DNA of 64,000 nt from Nocardia ignorata NBRC 108230 (GCF_001612905.1 NZ_BDBI01000032.1:17710-81709); one strand, 5' to 3'; shown: positions 51,799-62,509, counted from the stretch's first letter. Numbers and translations: made by a program. Notes: a model not told the origin generated them from the letters alone.

Positions 51799-52448
51799 CG
51801 CGTGTAATCCTTTGCGAGCAGGCGCACTTCGGCGATGGCGGCGTCGAGTGACGCCTCGTGCTCGGCACGCAGGTGGGCGAGGTTGGGATCCGAGACAGCA
51901 TTGGCCAGTTCGGCATTGACGAAAACGGTGTCGGTGACGGCGTAATGGCCCGCGAAGAAGTCGCGCAGGTAGCGCTCCTGATAGTCGAAGGCGGCCTTCG
52001 GCGCGCCGGGTGAGTAGGCGCCGCCGCGTGCGGAGACGACGACGAAGCGCCTGTGCCCCAGCGACATACGCGGGAAGGTCACCTGATCGAGCCAGGCCTT
52101 GAGCGTGGCGGGGATCGAGTAGTTGTACATCGGGGTGCCGATGAGGATCACGTCGGCGGCCAGCAGTTGCGCGAGCAGGGGTTCGACGGTGCGCCACGCG
52201 GCGCGGGCGGCGGGGGTGACGGCGAGGTCCGGCAGGCGATCGAGGTCCGTGCTGCCCGCCGCGAGGACGGCATCGCACAGCTCGGTCCAGCCCTCGTCGA
52301 TGAACGGTGCGGGGTCGGTGGCGAGGTCGCGGTAGGTGTAGTCGCCCTCAGGGGCTGCCGCACGCCAGGCCCGCACGAATTCGGCGCCGAGTTTGCGGCT
52401 GAGGGAATTGGTCCTGGCACTGGCGTCGAGGTGCAGCAGGTGCGTCAT
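51795..52448 (-). CDS. FMN-dependent NADH:quinone/azo oxidoreductase (AzoR-like)
   Basis: The 217-residue flavodoxin-fold protein begins LLHLDASARTNSLSRKLG (FMN phosphate loop) and contains PMYNYSIPATLKAWLDQVTF and a VVSARGGAYSPG loop, as in AzoR. It performs two-electron reduction of quinones or azo dyes. With the SMR exporter behind it and a TetR gene in front, it forms a xenobiotic-response unit. Confidence 0.9.
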   Translation of the reverse strand: MTHLLHLDASARTNSLSRKLGAEFVRAWRAAAPEGDYTYRDLATDPAPFIDEGWTELCDAVLAAGSTDLDRLPDLAVTPAARAAWRTVEPLLAQLLAADVILIGTPMYNYSIPATLKAWLDQVTFPRMSLGHRRFVVVSARGGAYSPGAPKAAFDYQERYLRDFFAGHYAVTDTVFVNAELANAVSDPNLAHLRAEHEASLDAAIAEVRLLAKDYTR

Positions 52449-52468
52449 GGTCCAACCTTTCGTTAACC

Positions 52469-52481
52469 GGACGTTGTGTCC
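52469..52481. promoter_or_regulatory. TetR operator 1 (GGAC-N5-GTCC)
   Basis: GGAC gttgt GTCC lies 20 bp upstream of the azoreductase start. It shares its half-sites and spacing with the site at 52506. Confidence 0.6.
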
Positions 52482-52505
52482 GCTTATCCACACGGTAGAA
52501 CACAA

Positions 52506-52522
52506 GTGGACACCTTGTCCAC
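52506..52522. promoter_or_regulatory. TetR operator 2 (perfect palindrome)
   Basis: GTGGACA CCT TGTCCAC is a perfect 7-3-7 palindrome that contains the same GGAC-N5-GTCC core. It lies 29 bp upstream of the TetR gene, which probably represses both itself and the azoreductase-SMR operon. Confidence 0.75.
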
Positions 52523-52551
52523 ATTTACGTTTCTCGGCTAGAGTCGACCCC

Positions 52552-53148
52552 ATGGAGCCTCGATCCGACCTGCTCACCGGCACGGCACCACCACCCGAAC
52601 GCACCGACGCCGCCCGCAACCGCGCCAAAGTGCTCGCCGCGGCGGCCGACCTCTTCGCCAACCGCGACCCGCGCACCGTCACCATGGACGACATCGCCAA
52701 GGCCGCCGGCGTCGGCCGGGGCACCCTCTACCGCCGCTACCCCGACCGCAACGCCATCGCCGTCGCCCTGCTCGACGAACACGAACGCGCCGTCCAGGAA
52801 CAGCTCCTCCGCGGCGAACCCCCACTCGGCCCCGGCGCTCCCCCCGCCGAGCGGCTCGCCGCGTTCTATGCCGCCATGATCGAATTGCTCAGCGCCCACG
52901 CCCATCTGGTACTCGGCGCCGAAACCGGCGGGGCCCGCTTCGCCACCGGCGCCTACGGGTTCTGGGCACTGCATGTCCGGGCCCTGCTGGTCGAAGCCGG
53001 TATCCCCCAGCCTGATTCGCTGATCGATACCGTCCTGGCCCCTGTGGCGGCCGAGGTCTACCTTCAGCAACGCGAACGTGGCCTGTCCCCGGAGCAGATC
53101 ACCGCAGGTCTGTCGGTCCTCGCTCACCGGCTGCTCGGGGCCGGGTAG
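52552..53148 (+). CDS. TetR-family regulator of the azoreductase/SMR operon
   Basis: A 198-residue TetR protein: the DNA-binding domain lies at about residues 20-65 (NRAKVLAAAADLFANRDP, then MDDIAKAAGVGRGTLYRRYP), followed by an all-helical ligand domain. Its divergent position to the azoreductase gene and two related palindromes between them support local repression relieved by a quinone, dye or cationic drug. Confidence 0.9.
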   Translation: MEPRSDLLTGTAPPPERTDAARNRAKVLAAAADLFANRDPRTVTMDDIAKAAGVGRGTLYRRYPDRNAIAVALLDEHERAVQEQLLRGEPPLGPGAPPAERLAAFYAAMIELLSAHAHLVLGAETGGARFATGAYGFWALHVRALLVEAGIPQPDSLIDTVLAPVAAEVYLQQRERGLSPEQITAGLSVLAHRLLGAG

Positions 53149-53185
53149 GCGCGATGTGTCGGTGGCTACGGCTACCGTCGCGCGG

Positions 53186-53638
53186 GTGAGGACACTTCCT
53201 ACCGACGCCGAAGTCGACCGGTTCTGGGCCATGATCGAATCCGCCTGGGGGGCCTGCGGCGCGCCACGAACCGAGGAGCGACTCGACGAGTTCCTCGCCG
53301 AATTACGGGTGCTCAGTGCTGGTTTCACCAGCGAGGAGCTCACTGCGCTGGACCGCGTGGTCGAGCGCGCGCTCTACGACATCGACCGTGCCGATATCCA
53401 CGCGCTGGTCGGCGGCTCCGACGACGGGTTCCTTTATCGCCGCGGCTTCATCGTCGCGCTGGGTCGCGAGTACTACCGCGCGGCTGTGGCCGATCCGGGG
53501 GCCGTGCGATCCCACGGCGAATGTGGGCAGATGGGCTATTTCTTCGCCCATCTGCACAACGACCGGTTCGGGACCTTCCCCGACCGGAATTCGGGAATCT
53601 CCAGGGAGACGGCGTCGAATCCGGCCGGGTGGTCGTGA
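53186..53638 (+). CDS. DUF4240 protein
   Basis: A 150-residue protein that fits the DUF4240 layout: RFWAMIESAW near the N-terminus, LSAGFTSEELTALDRVVERA, and GGSDDGFLYRRGFIVALGREY. The function of the family is unknown. The GTG at 53186 is the likely start; an earlier in-frame GTG near 53159 is possible. It lies tail to tail with the ABC permease. Confidence 0.72.
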   Translation: MRTLPTDAEVDRFWAMIESAWGACGAPRTEERLDEFLAELRVLSAGFTSEELTALDRVVERALYDIDRADIHALVGGSDDGFLYRRGFIVALGREYYRAAVADPGAVRSHGECGQMGYFFAHLHNDRFGTFPDRNSGISRETASNPAGWS

Positions 53639-53645
53639 ATCGGGG

Positions 53646-54502
53646 TCAGGTGAGGTCGCGGCGGGCGGTGAGCCAGATGATTCCCGTCGCGAAGACCGTC
53701 ACATAGAGCGCGAGGACGACGCAGGACTCGCCGCGGGTCAGGATGTCGAGGACACCCGGTGTGGCCGGGCCGTCCACCGTGCGCATCGCCCCTGCCAGTG
53801 AACCCGCGGCGGTGCCGGGGAGAAAGTCGGTGACCGCTTCGATGGGGCCGAATATCCCCGCGACCCCGCGCAGCAGGTTCTCGACGACGAGAACCCAGAT
53901 CAGGCCGAGCCCGACAGCGAGAGCGGGGCCGCGCGCTACGGCGCCGATGAAGGCGCCCGCTGCGGTCCACATACTCAGAATGGCTGTGCCGGTGAGGATT
54001 CCGAGAAGTGACCGGTCGAGTGCGGGCAGCGTGACCGGCTGACCTTCCGTCACCGCGATGAGCGATGCGACACCGAGGTCGACGACGAACGCGGCACACA
54101 CCAGGACTACCACTGTCACCAGCAGACCCAGCAGCAGCCCACCGACCGCATCGGCCCGGCCCGGCCCCTGGGTGAACACGGTCTTCCACGTCCCCCAGCC
54201 GTACCCACTGCCCACCGCCAGCGCACCGAGAACAAGCATCAGCGCACCGCCGAACATGGCCATACCCTGGGTGAATACTTCGGGCACAGCGGCCGGCATG
54301 AGCTGGCCGAGCAGCACGTCGCGCGGCAAGCCGTCGGACATGGAACCGCCCTCTCCGGAGCGGTAGGCCAGGTAGTTGAACAGGTAGGCGAAGGTCAGAT
54401 TCAGCAGGATCCAAGTGCCGAGCACGATCCAGAAGGCGGGCCAGCGCCGGAGACGCAGACCCTCCGCCCTGATACTCGCCGTGAGATCTCTTGTCGTGCG
54501 GG

Positions 54503-54506
<4 letters not shown>
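53646..54506 (-). CDS. ABC-2 type permease
   Basis: The 286-residue membrane protein has six helices in ABC-2 arrangement with a large loop after helix 1 (YRSGEGGSMSDGLPRDVLLG). With the ATPase upstream it forms an exporter of the BcrAB/drug or peptide-resistance class. ATG 54506 overlaps the ATPase stop (ATGA). Confidence 0.87.
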
Positions 54507-55396
<890 letters not shown>

Positions 55397-55542
55397 GCGA
55401 AAGACGATCCGCGCCGAAGGGGTGCCCGCACATCCGTCGCGCGGCTCGATCGGGCCTACGTCGCGCGATGTACGCGGGGCCGCGGGAAAAATACGTGCGT
55501 AGGCCGACGCTTCTGCCCGGGTGACGCAATAGGGTTGCGTGG

Positions 55543-56763
55543 GTGGGAGCGAAGTGGGAGCGTGACGCGGCCGTCCGGGACTGGGGGCTGGCGGTGGTGG
55601 TCGCGATAGTGCAGCTGGCAGGCAGTTCCGGGGCGAATGCGCAGCAGACCGGGGTGCGTTCGCTCGACGCGTTCGCGTACCTGTTGCTGCTGGCCGGGCC
55701 GATCGCGCTCGGCTTCCGTCGGTTGCTCCCCGAGCCGGTGCTGGTGGTGGCCCTGCTCGCCGCCGTGTCCTACGTGCTGCGCGACTACGGGTACGGGCCG
55801 GTCTTCCTTTCCCTCATCATCGCGTTCCTCACGTCTGCTGTACACGGATCACGCTGGCGCACTTACCCGTTGGTCGTCGTCGGTTACCTGACGATGGTGT
55901 GGCCGCTACCCGCCCTGCTCGGCCGCGATGTCGACGCCTGGCAGGTTTTCGGCCTGCTGGCCTGGCTGGGTGTGCTGGTCGGGATCGCCGAGGGAATACG
56001 CCAGCGGCGCACGGTGGTGCTCGCGCGCCGGGAGCGGGCCGAGGCGGCGCAACGCGATGAACAGGCACAGCAGGCGCGGGCCGCGTCCGAGGAACGGCTC
56101 GCCATCGCCCGTGAGTTGCATGACGTACTGGCACACAGCCTTTCGCTGATCAATGTGCAGTCCTCGGTGGCGCTGGAACTGTTCGACCGCAAACCACAGC
56201 AGGCCGCCGCCGCGCTGGCCACGATCAAGACCACCTCCAAAGAAGCACTGACCGAGGTACACACGCTGCTGCACGCGATCCGCAGCGGCGCACCCGTCGC
56301 TCCCGAATACCCCGAAGCCTCTGCTGCCGAGCCGGTCCCGGCACCCGCGCCGCGTGCACCGGCACCGACGCTCGACGACCTCGACACCCTGTTGCAACGA
56401 ACCAGGGCGACCGGTCTGCCCGTCGACACCAAGGTCATCGGCACCCCCAAGAAGCTGCCGAGCGTGATCGACGTGGCCGCCGCCAGGATCATCCAGGAAT
56501 CGCTGACCAATGTGGTACGCCACGCGCCGGGGTCCACGGCGATGATCACCCTGCGCTACACGCCCGAAACGGTCGACATCACCGTCGACAACACCCGCCC
56601 GACCGGTACCGCCGTGCGCAGCGGGATCGGCGGGAACGGGATCATCGGCATGCGGGAACGGGCGCATGCGCTCGGCGGGGCGCTCACCGCCGGGCCCCGG
56701 CCGTCCGGCGGGTTCCGGGTGGCCGCGCGGTTGCCCTCCCGGCCGGCTGGAGCAGAGACATGA
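55543..56763 (+). CDS. NarL-type sensor histidine kinase
   Basis: A 406-residue membrane sensor with about four to five N-terminal helices (to residue 150), a coiled coil, the HisKA_3 dimerisation domain with phosphoacceptor His near residue 191 (ARELHDVLAHSLSLINVQ), and an HATPase domain (ESLTNVVRHA, GIGGNGIIGMRERA). A 30-residue Pro/Ala insert lies between the two domains. The short extracellular loops suggest intramembrane sensing. It overlaps the regulator gene by ATGA. Confidence 0.9.
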   Translation: MGAKWERDAAVRDWGLAVVVAIVQLAGSSGANAQQTGVRSLDAFAYLLLLAGPIALGFRRLLPEPVLVVALLAAVSYVLRDYGYGPVFLSLIIAFLTSAVHGSRWRTYPLVVVGYLTMVWPLPALLGRDVDAWQVFGLLAWLGVLVGIAEGIRQRRTVVLARRERAEAAQRDEQAQQARAASEERLAIARELHDVLAHSLSLINVQSSVALELFDRKPQQAAAALATIKTTSKEALTEVHTLLHAIRSGAPVAPEYPEASAAEPVPAPAPRAPAPTLDDLDTLLQRTRATGLPVDTKVIGTPKKLPSVIDVAAARIIQESLTNVVRHAPGSTAMITLRYTPETVDITVDNTRPTGTAVRSGIGGNGIIGMRERAHALGGALTAGPRPSGGFRVAARLPSRPAGAET

Positions 56764-57419
56764 TCCGGGTGCTGGTCGCCGACGATCAGGCGCTGGTGCG
56801 CGGCGGGTTCGTCGCACTGCTCGATGCCCAGGACGACATCGAGGTGGTCGGCGAGGCCGAGAACGGCGAACAGGCCGTGCGGATGACGCGCGCGCTGGTG
56901 CCCTCGGTGGTGCTGATGGACATCCGCATGCCCGTCCTCGACGGGCTGGCCGCCACCCGCATGATCGCCGACGACGCGCAGCTCGCCGACGTGCGCGTCG
57001 TCGTACTCACCACCTTCGAAATCGACGAATACGTCTTCGAGGCGATCCGGGCCGGTGCCGCGGGTTTCCTGGTGAAACACACCGAACCCGCCGACCTGCT
57101 CCGCGCCGTCCGGGTCGTCGCGGCGGGCGACGCCCTCCTTTCCCCCAGCGTCACCCGCCGCCTGCTCACCGAATTCGCCACCCACGCCAAACAACCACCC
57201 CCACCCGCCTTCGCCGACCTCACCGACCGCGAACGCGAGGTCCTCACCCTGGTAGCCGAGGGCCTCACCAACGCCGAAATCGCCGCCCGCCTCTACCTCA
57301 GCCCCGCCACCGCCCGCACCCACGTGAGCCGCATCCTCACCAAACTCGCCGCCCGCGACCGCACCCAACTAGTAGTCCTCGCCTACGAATCCGGCCTCGT
57401 CCGCCCCGGCTGGCAGTAG
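56760..57419 (+). CDS. LuxR/NarL-type response regulator
   Basis: The 219-residue regulator has a receiver domain with phosphoacceptor D54 (VLMDIRMP) and a C-terminal LuxR helix-turn-helix (LTDREREVLTLVAEGLTNAE, with IAARLYLSPATARTHVSRIL). It probably activates the divergent ABC exporter in response to the partner kinase. Confidence 0.93.
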   Translation: MIRVLVADDQALVRGGFVALLDAQDDIEVVGEAENGEQAVRMTRALVPSVVLMDIRMPVLDGLAATRMIADDAQLADVRVVVLTTFEIDEYVFEAIRAGAAGFLVKHTEPADLLRAVRVVAAGDALLSPSVTRRLLTEFATHAKQPPPPAFADLTDREREVLTLVAEGLTNAEIAARLYLSPATARTHVSRILTKLAARDRTQLVVLAYESGLVRPGWQ

Positions 57420-57435
57420 CCGGAGCGCCTTCGGA

Positions 57436-58083
57436 TCAGCTGTCCGTGCCCGCTCGGCGGCGTTCGTCCTCGGAGAAGTGGGCGCGGCGGGCCATTCCGG
57501 CGGGGGCGGCTTGGGCTCGGGCCGAGTAGGCCGAAAGGGCGTCGAAGGCGCCGCGGACGCCGCCTGCTACGGGGGCGTAGGTGATGGAGGAACCGGGGTC
57601 GAAGCCGAGGTTGGAGCCTACTTCGACGGCGTCCATGTTGGCGCCGAGGAAGACGAAGGTCCAGTTGTAGACCTCCTGCTGCTGGGTGATGAGGGACTTG
57701 ACCGCCGCATGGGTCCATTCGCGGCTGGAGTTCTCGTGGCCGTCGGTGAGGACGACGACGATCACCGTGCCGGGCCGCTCGTTCTCGGGGCGGGCCGCGA
57801 GCTCCTCGCCGACGCTGGTGACGAGTTTGCCGACGGCGTCGTACAGCGCGGTCCCACCACGCGGCAGCAGATTCGGCGCGGGCACCTGATCCAGCGGAAC
57901 ATTCGAATAGACCACCTCGTAGGTGGTGTCGAACTGCGCCAAGGTCACCTCGATCCGCTTCGGCACCTCCCGCTGCTGCTCGAAATACGCGGCCAACCCA
58001 CCTTCGGTGTCGGCCTTGATCGTCTGCATCGAACCGGAACGGTCGAGCAGAACAGCGATGAGCGTGCGATCGGAATCAGTCAT
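57436..58083 (-). CDS. von Willebrand factor A domain protein
   Basis: A 215-residue soluble protein with a complete MIDAS: DRSGSM near residue 14, the Thr in GGTALYDAVG and the Asp in LTDGHEN. The C-terminal 40 residues are Ala/Gly-rich and end in a charged tail. Related single-domain vWA proteins occur in actinobacteria and phages, with roles in protein assembly or stress, but none is settled. ATG 58083 was preferred over the longer frame. Confidence 0.82.
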   Translation of the reverse strand: MTDSDRTLIAVLLDRSGSMQTIKADTEGGLAAYFEQQREVPKRIEVTLAQFDTTYEVVYSNVPLDQVPAPNLLPRGGTALYDAVGKLVTSVGEELAARPENERPGTVIVVVLTDGHENSSREWTHAAVKSLITQQQEVYNWTFVFLGANMDAVEVGSNLGFDPGSSITYAPVAGGVRGAFDALSAYSARAQAAPAGMARRAHFSEDERRRAGTDS

Positions 58084-58208
58084 GTGCGTGAACACCCCCG
58101 TGTCGTGTGGACTGGCCCAACCCACGGTACGCCGCGAATCCACCTCTCGGAGACCACGAAAAGCGGCTCGAAAGATATCTCCAAGTTCGCATTCCTACCT
58201 TCGCCCCC

Positions 58209-58661
58209 ATGGGCCCAGTTCTCGCATTCCACCGAATTTCCGACGCCGACGCCGCCCGCATCACCGCCGATGCCGAAGCCGCCCTCGAGCTGATCGACCA
58301 CCTCGACCGCCCCGGCGAACCGACCGGCGACATCGACAAAGCCTGGGACGGCCTGCGCCACCTACTCGAGGCCGCGAACATCGACCTCGACCTCTTCGGC
58401 GACCTCGACCCCTGGGCAGGCGACGGCGCAACCAAGATATGGACAGCCGCCGAGATCACCACCGCCGCCCACACCCTCACAGCCACGCCCTACAGCGTCC
58501 TCGACCGACATTTCGACCCGGCAGCCATGGACGCCGACGACGTCTACCCCGAAATCTGGGACACCGATTTCTGCCGAGAATTCCTCCGCGAAAACTACGA
58601 AGCCCTCCGCACATTCTTCGCCGCCGAACAGAATTCCCAGGCCGTTTCGCAATTCCAATAA
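58209..58661 (+). CDS. DUF1877 protein (YfbM-like)
   Basis: A 150-residue acidic protein matching the DUF1877 layout: an N-terminal FHRISDADAARITADAEA, a central DIDKAWDGLRHLLE, and the C-terminal YPEIWDTDFCREFLRENYEA. Function unknown. ATG 58209 is the family start. It is convergent with clpC, and the shared terminator lies between. Confidence 0.8.
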   Translation: MGPVLAFHRISDADAARITADAEAALELIDHLDRPGEPTGDIDKAWDGLRHLLEAANIDLDLFGDLDPWAGDGATKIWTAAEITTAAHTLTATPYSVLDRHFDPAAMDADDVYPEIWDTDFCREFLRENYEALRTFFAAEQNSQAVSQFQ

Positions 58662-58670
58662 CCGCTTGGC

Positions 58671-58715
58671 AACGAAAAAGCCCACCTTCCGAGTTCGGAA
58701 GGTGGGCTTTTCGTT
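58671..58715. terminator. Bidirectional intrinsic terminator between DUF1877 and clpC
   Basis: AAGCCCACCTTCCGA and its complement form a 15-bp stem with a 3-nt loop, flanked by A5 on the left and T4 on the right. It therefore works on both strands, 10 bp from one stop codon and 8 bp from the other. Confidence 0.92.
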
Positions 58716-58722
58716 CAGCTGG

Positions 58723-61290
58723 TTACTCGCCGGAGGCGGCGGTGTCGGGGGCGGTGCCCTCGGCTGCTCCGGTGAGGACGACCTCGGGCTTGTCGTCGCC
58801 CGTGGGGGCCTTGGTCAGCTTCGTCTTGCCGGTGAAGGTGAACTTGGCGTCTTCGCCCTGGCCTTCGCCGTCCCAGTTCTCCACGTCGACCGTGATGGTC
58901 TGGCCCGCGCCGATCTCGCCGAAGAGGATCTTCTCCGACAGCTGGTCCTCGATCTCGCGCTGGATCGTGCGACGCAGCGGACGGGCGCCGAGGACCGGGT
59001 CGAAACCGCGCTTGGCGAGCAGGCTCTTGGCCTGGTCGGTCAGCTCGATCGCCATGTCCTTGTTCTTCAGCGCCTTGGCGACACGGTTGATCATCAGGTC
59101 CACCATCTGCACGATCTGCTCGCTGGTGAGCTGGTGGAAGACGATCACGTCGTCGATGCGGTTGAGGAACTCGGGGCGGAAGTGCTTCTTCAGCTCGTCG
59201 TTGACCTTGAGCTTCATCCGCTCGTAGTTCGAGCCCTCGGCGTTGGACTGGGTGAAGCCCAGGCCGACGGCCTTGGAGATGTCGGAGGTGCCCAGGTTCG
59301 AGGTGAAGATCAGCACGGTGTTCTTGAAGTCGACCGTACGACCCTGACCGTCGGTGAGACGGCCGTCCTCGAGCACCTGCAGGAGGGTGTTGTAGATCTC
59401 CTGGTGCGCCTTCTCGATCTCGTCGAACAGCACCACCGAGAACGGCTTGCGCCGCACCTTCTCGGTGAGCTGGCCGCCCTCCTCGTAGCCCACGTACCCG
59501 GGAGGGGCACCGAACAGGCGCGAGGCGGTGAAGCGGTCGTGGAACTCGCCCATGTCGATCTGGATGAGCGCGTCGTCGTCGCCGAACAGGAAGTTCGCCA
59601 GCGCCTTGGACAGCTCGGTCTTACCGACACCGGACGGACCGGCGAAGATGAACGAACCGGACGGACGCTTCGGATCCTTCAGGCCGGCGCGAGTGCGGCG
59701 GATCGCCTTGGAGACGGCCTTGACGGCATCCTCCTGGCCGATGATCCGCTTGTGCAGCTCGTCCTCCATGCGGAGCAGACGGGTGGTCTCCTCCTCGGTG
59801 AGCTTGAAGACGGGGATGCCGGTCCAGTTGGCCAGCACCTCCGCGATCTGCTCGTCGTCGACCTCGGCCACGACGTCCAGGTCACCCGAACGCCACTGCT
59901 TCTCCCGCTCGGCGCGCTTGGCGACGAGCTGCTTCTCCTTGTCGCGCAGGCGCGCGGCCTTCTCGAAGTCCTGCGCGTCGATCGCGCTTTCCTTCTCGCG
60001 ACGGGCATCGGCGATCTTGTCGTCGAACTCGCGCAGGTCCGGCGGCGCGGTCATCCGGCGGATGCGCATGCGCGCGCCCGCCTCGTCGATGAGGTCGATC
60101 GCCTTGTCCGGCAGGAACCGGTCGTTGATGTAGCGGTCGGCCAGCGTCGCGGCGGCCACGAGAGCGCCATCGGTGATGGAGACCCGGTGGTGCGCCTCGT
60201 AGCGGTCGCGCAGACCCTTGAGGATGTTGATGGTGTGCTCGACGGTCGGCTCGCCCACCTGCACCGGCTGGAAACGGCGTTCCAGGGCGGCGTCCTTCTC
60301 GATGTACTTGCGGTACTCGTCGAGGGTGGTCGCACCGATGGTCTGCAGCTCGCCACGGGCCAGCTTCGGCTTCAGGATCGAGGCCGCGTCGATGGCGCCT
60401 TCGGCAGCACCCGCGCCGACGAGCGTGTGCAGCTCGTCGATGAACAGGATGATGTCGCCGCGGGTGTTGATCTCCTTGAGCACCTTCTTGAGGCGCTCTT
60501 CGAAGTCACCGCGGTAGCGGCTGCCCGCGACAAGGGAACCCAGGTCGAGGGTGTAGAGCTGCTTGTCCTTGAGGGTCTCGGGGACCTCGCCGTTGACGAT
60601 GGCCTGCGCCAGGCCCTCGACGACGGCGGTCTTACCGACACCGGGCTCGCCGATCAGCACCGGGTTGTTCTTGGTGCGGCGGCTCAGCACCTGCATGACG
60701 CGCTCGATTTCCTTCGAGCGGCCGATGACGGGGTCGAGCTTGCCTTCCAGCGCCGCCTGCGTGAGGTTGCGACCGAACTGGTCGAGCACCAGCGAGGTGG
60801 ACGGCGTACCCGCCTCACCGCGCGAGCCGGTGCCCTCGACGGGCTCCTTGCCCTGGTACCCGGACAGCAGCTGGATGACCTGCTGACGGACCCGGTTCAG
60901 GTCGGCGCCCAGCTTGACGAGCACCTGGGCCGCGACGCCCTCACCCTCGCGGATGAGGCCGAGCAGGATGTGCTCGGTGCCGATGTAGTTGTGGCCGAGC
61001 TGCAGCGCCTCGCGCAGACTCAGTTCCAGCACCTTTTTCGCACGCGGGGTGAAGGGGATGTGACCGGACGGCGCCTGCTGGCCCTGCCCGATGATCTCCT
61101 CGACCTGGCTGCGCACACCCTCCAGCGAGATGCCAAGGGACTCCAGCGACTTCGCCGCCACGCCCTCGCCCTCGTGGATCAACCCAAGCAGGATGTGCTC
61201 GGTGCCGATGTAGTTGTGGTTGAGCATCCGGGCCTCTTCTTGGGCCAGGACAACGACACGCCTCGCGCGGTCGGTGAACCTCTCGAACAT
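58723..61290 (-). CDS. clpC: ClpC ATPase subunit of the Clp protease
   Basis: The 855-residue Hsp100 unfoldase feeds substrates to ClpP1P2. It has the double N-domain repeats (EEARMLNHNYIGTEHILLGL and ALQLGHNYIGTEHILLGL), the first AAA domain with GEPGVGKT, the UVR-containing middle region (DFEKAARLRDKEKQLVAKR), and the second AAA domain with GPSGVGKT. A flexible acidic tail follows. ATG 61290 has GAGGGA upstream; the open frame extends further but not with conserved sequence. Confidence 0.97.
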   Translation of the reverse strand: MFERFTDRARRVVVLAQEEARMLNHNYIGTEHILLGLIHEGEGVAAKSLESLGISLEGVRSQVEEIIGQGQQAPSGHIPFTPRAKKVLELSLREALQLGHNYIGTEHILLGLIREGEGVAAQVLVKLGADLNRVRQQVIQLLSGYQGKEPVEGTGSRGEAGTPSTSLVLDQFGRNLTQAALEGKLDPVIGRSKEIERVMQVLSRRTKNNPVLIGEPGVGKTAVVEGLAQAIVNGEVPETLKDKQLYTLDLGSLVAGSRYRGDFEERLKKVLKEINTRGDIILFIDELHTLVGAGAAEGAIDAASILKPKLARGELQTIGATTLDEYRKYIEKDAALERRFQPVQVGEPTVEHTINILKGLRDRYEAHHRVSITDGALVAAATLADRYINDRFLPDKAIDLIDEAGARMRIRRMTAPPDLREFDDKIADARREKESAIDAQDFEKAARLRDKEKQLVAKRAEREKQWRSGDLDVVAEVDDEQIAEVLANWTGIPVFKLTEEETTRLLRMEDELHKRIIGQEDAVKAVSKAIRRTRAGLKDPKRPSGSFIFAGPSGVGKTELSKALANFLFGDDDALIQIDMGEFHDRFTASRLFGAPPGYVGYEEGGQLTEKVRRKPFSVVLFDEIEKAHQEIYNTLLQVLEDGRLTDGQGRTVDFKNTVLIFTSNLGTSDISKAVGLGFTQSNAEGSNYERMKLKVNDELKKHFRPEFLNRIDDVIVFHQLTSEQIVQMVDLMINRVAKALKNKDMAIELTDQAKSLLAKRGFDPVLGARPLRRTIQREIEDQLSEKILFGEIGAGQTITVDVENWDGEGQGEDAKFTFTGKTKLTKAPTGDDKPEVVLTGAAEGTAPDTAASGE

Positions 61291-61558
61291 CGCTCCCTCA
61301 CTCTCCTGCTCCGACATTCTGGCAACAGACGCCGCTGTGTGCTCGGTACAACCTTGGGCGCCGGAGGCGACAACTGTCGCCGTCAGCCTGCCATGAAGCC
61401 CGGGGGTTGCGGCCCCCGCCATCCACTCTAGTTGGCAGGGGATTCCGCCGTCGCCGCTCCACCCTATTGGGGACCGGTGACAACTTGGTCATTCACTCAC
61501 AACGCGCACGTCGCGGCATTCGTTTCCGTTCCAGTTTTGCCTACAGCGAAATCCCGCC

Positions 61559-62494
61559 TCAGCCGGTGAACGGGGGCACGAACTCGCACGGCACGGGCGC
61601 CTGCCTGGCCGGATCGAGGGCGTTGAGGACGTGACCGGCGGCACGCGGACTGCCCGCGATGGCCATGTGCTCGGACCAGTCCTGCGCGCAACCGTCCTGC
61701 ACGAGGACCGAGGTGGCGTTGGGACCGGGCACCAGGCCGGAGGTGTGCGGCACGACGAGCTCGTCGAGGACCGTGACGATATTGACGTAGGTGACGCGCG
61801 GGTCGTACACCCCGTCGGCATTGAGCGCGGTCATGAACGGCGAACCGCTGAACATCTGCGCGCACGCCTGGCACAGCGAGCCGGTGGCGGCGTCGAAGAC
61901 CGGTCCCGCGCCGAGCGCCCGGCTGAAGTGGGCGATATCGCCCGCGCCGAAGGCGTTGGTGCCGAGCCAGGGCGGCGCGATCCCGACCAGCGTGCCGACC
62001 TTCTCACCGCCGCCGAGCCGCTTGAGGTAGTAGTTGCCGACGATATTGCCCTGCGAGTGGGCGACGAGGTCGACCCGTTCGGCGCCGGTCCGCGCGAGGA
62101 CACCGTCGACGAAGGCCGACACCTCCGCCGCACTCTGCTCGATGGGACGCATCCCGCCGATGGCCGAGACGGGCCAGGGCAGCGCGTAAGCGCCGTAGGT
62201 GAGGGTGAACACGCAATAGCCCTCGTTGGCCAGCAGCGGGGCGTACACGCCCCAGTTCGTCTGCGCTCCACCGCCGGTGCCGTGCAGCAGGACGACCGGA
62301 TTCGGATGTTCGGGCGTGGGAACACAATTCGGATCGTTCGCCCCGGGCAGCGCGCCGCCCGGGTTCGTCAGCTCGGGCGCGATGCCCGCGAAGAAGTTGT
62401 AGTCGACGGGGTAGGGGTCGGCGGCCGCACCGCCTGCCCCCACGAGACCCAGCAGCATCGCGACGGCGAGAACGAGCATCGACTTACTTCGCAT
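61559..62494 (-). CDS. Secreted lipase (alpha/beta hydrolase)
   Basis: A 311-residue exported esterase/lipase with a Sec signal (cleavage likely after AAA near residue 25), an oxyanion region in PVVLLHGTGGGAQTNW, the nucleophile Ser in VAHSQGN, and at least four cysteines (NCVPTP, EGYCVF, SLCQACAQ, DGCAQD) that can form disulfides outside the cell. It resembles triacylglycerol lipases of the actinobacterial LipA/LipY-independent group. Two exact KstR-type boxes lie just upstream, suggesting control with sterol catabolism. Confidence 0.87.
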   Translation of the reverse strand: MRSKSMLVLAVAMLLGLVGAGGAAADPYPVDYNFFAGIAPELTNPGGALPGANDPNCVPTPEHPNPVVLLHGTGGGAQTNWGVYAPLLANEGYCVFTLTYGAYALPWPVSAIGGMRPIEQSAAEVSAFVDGVLARTGAERVDLVAHSQGNIVGNYYLKRLGGGEKVGTLVGIAPPWLGTNAFGAGDIAHFSRALGAGPVFDAATGSLCQACAQMFSGSPFMTALNADGVYDPRVTYVNIVTVLDELVVPHTSGLVPGPNATSVLVQDGCAQDWSEHMAIAGSPRAAGHVLNALDPARQAPVPCEFVPPFTG

Positions 62495-62509
62495 GGAACC
62501 ACCCCTGAC

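Noticed and set aside
58666..61431. A 921-codon open frame on the plus strand opposite clpC.
   Set aside because: It is antisense to the highly conserved clpC over its full length and shows only Leu/Val/Arg-rich shadow composition.
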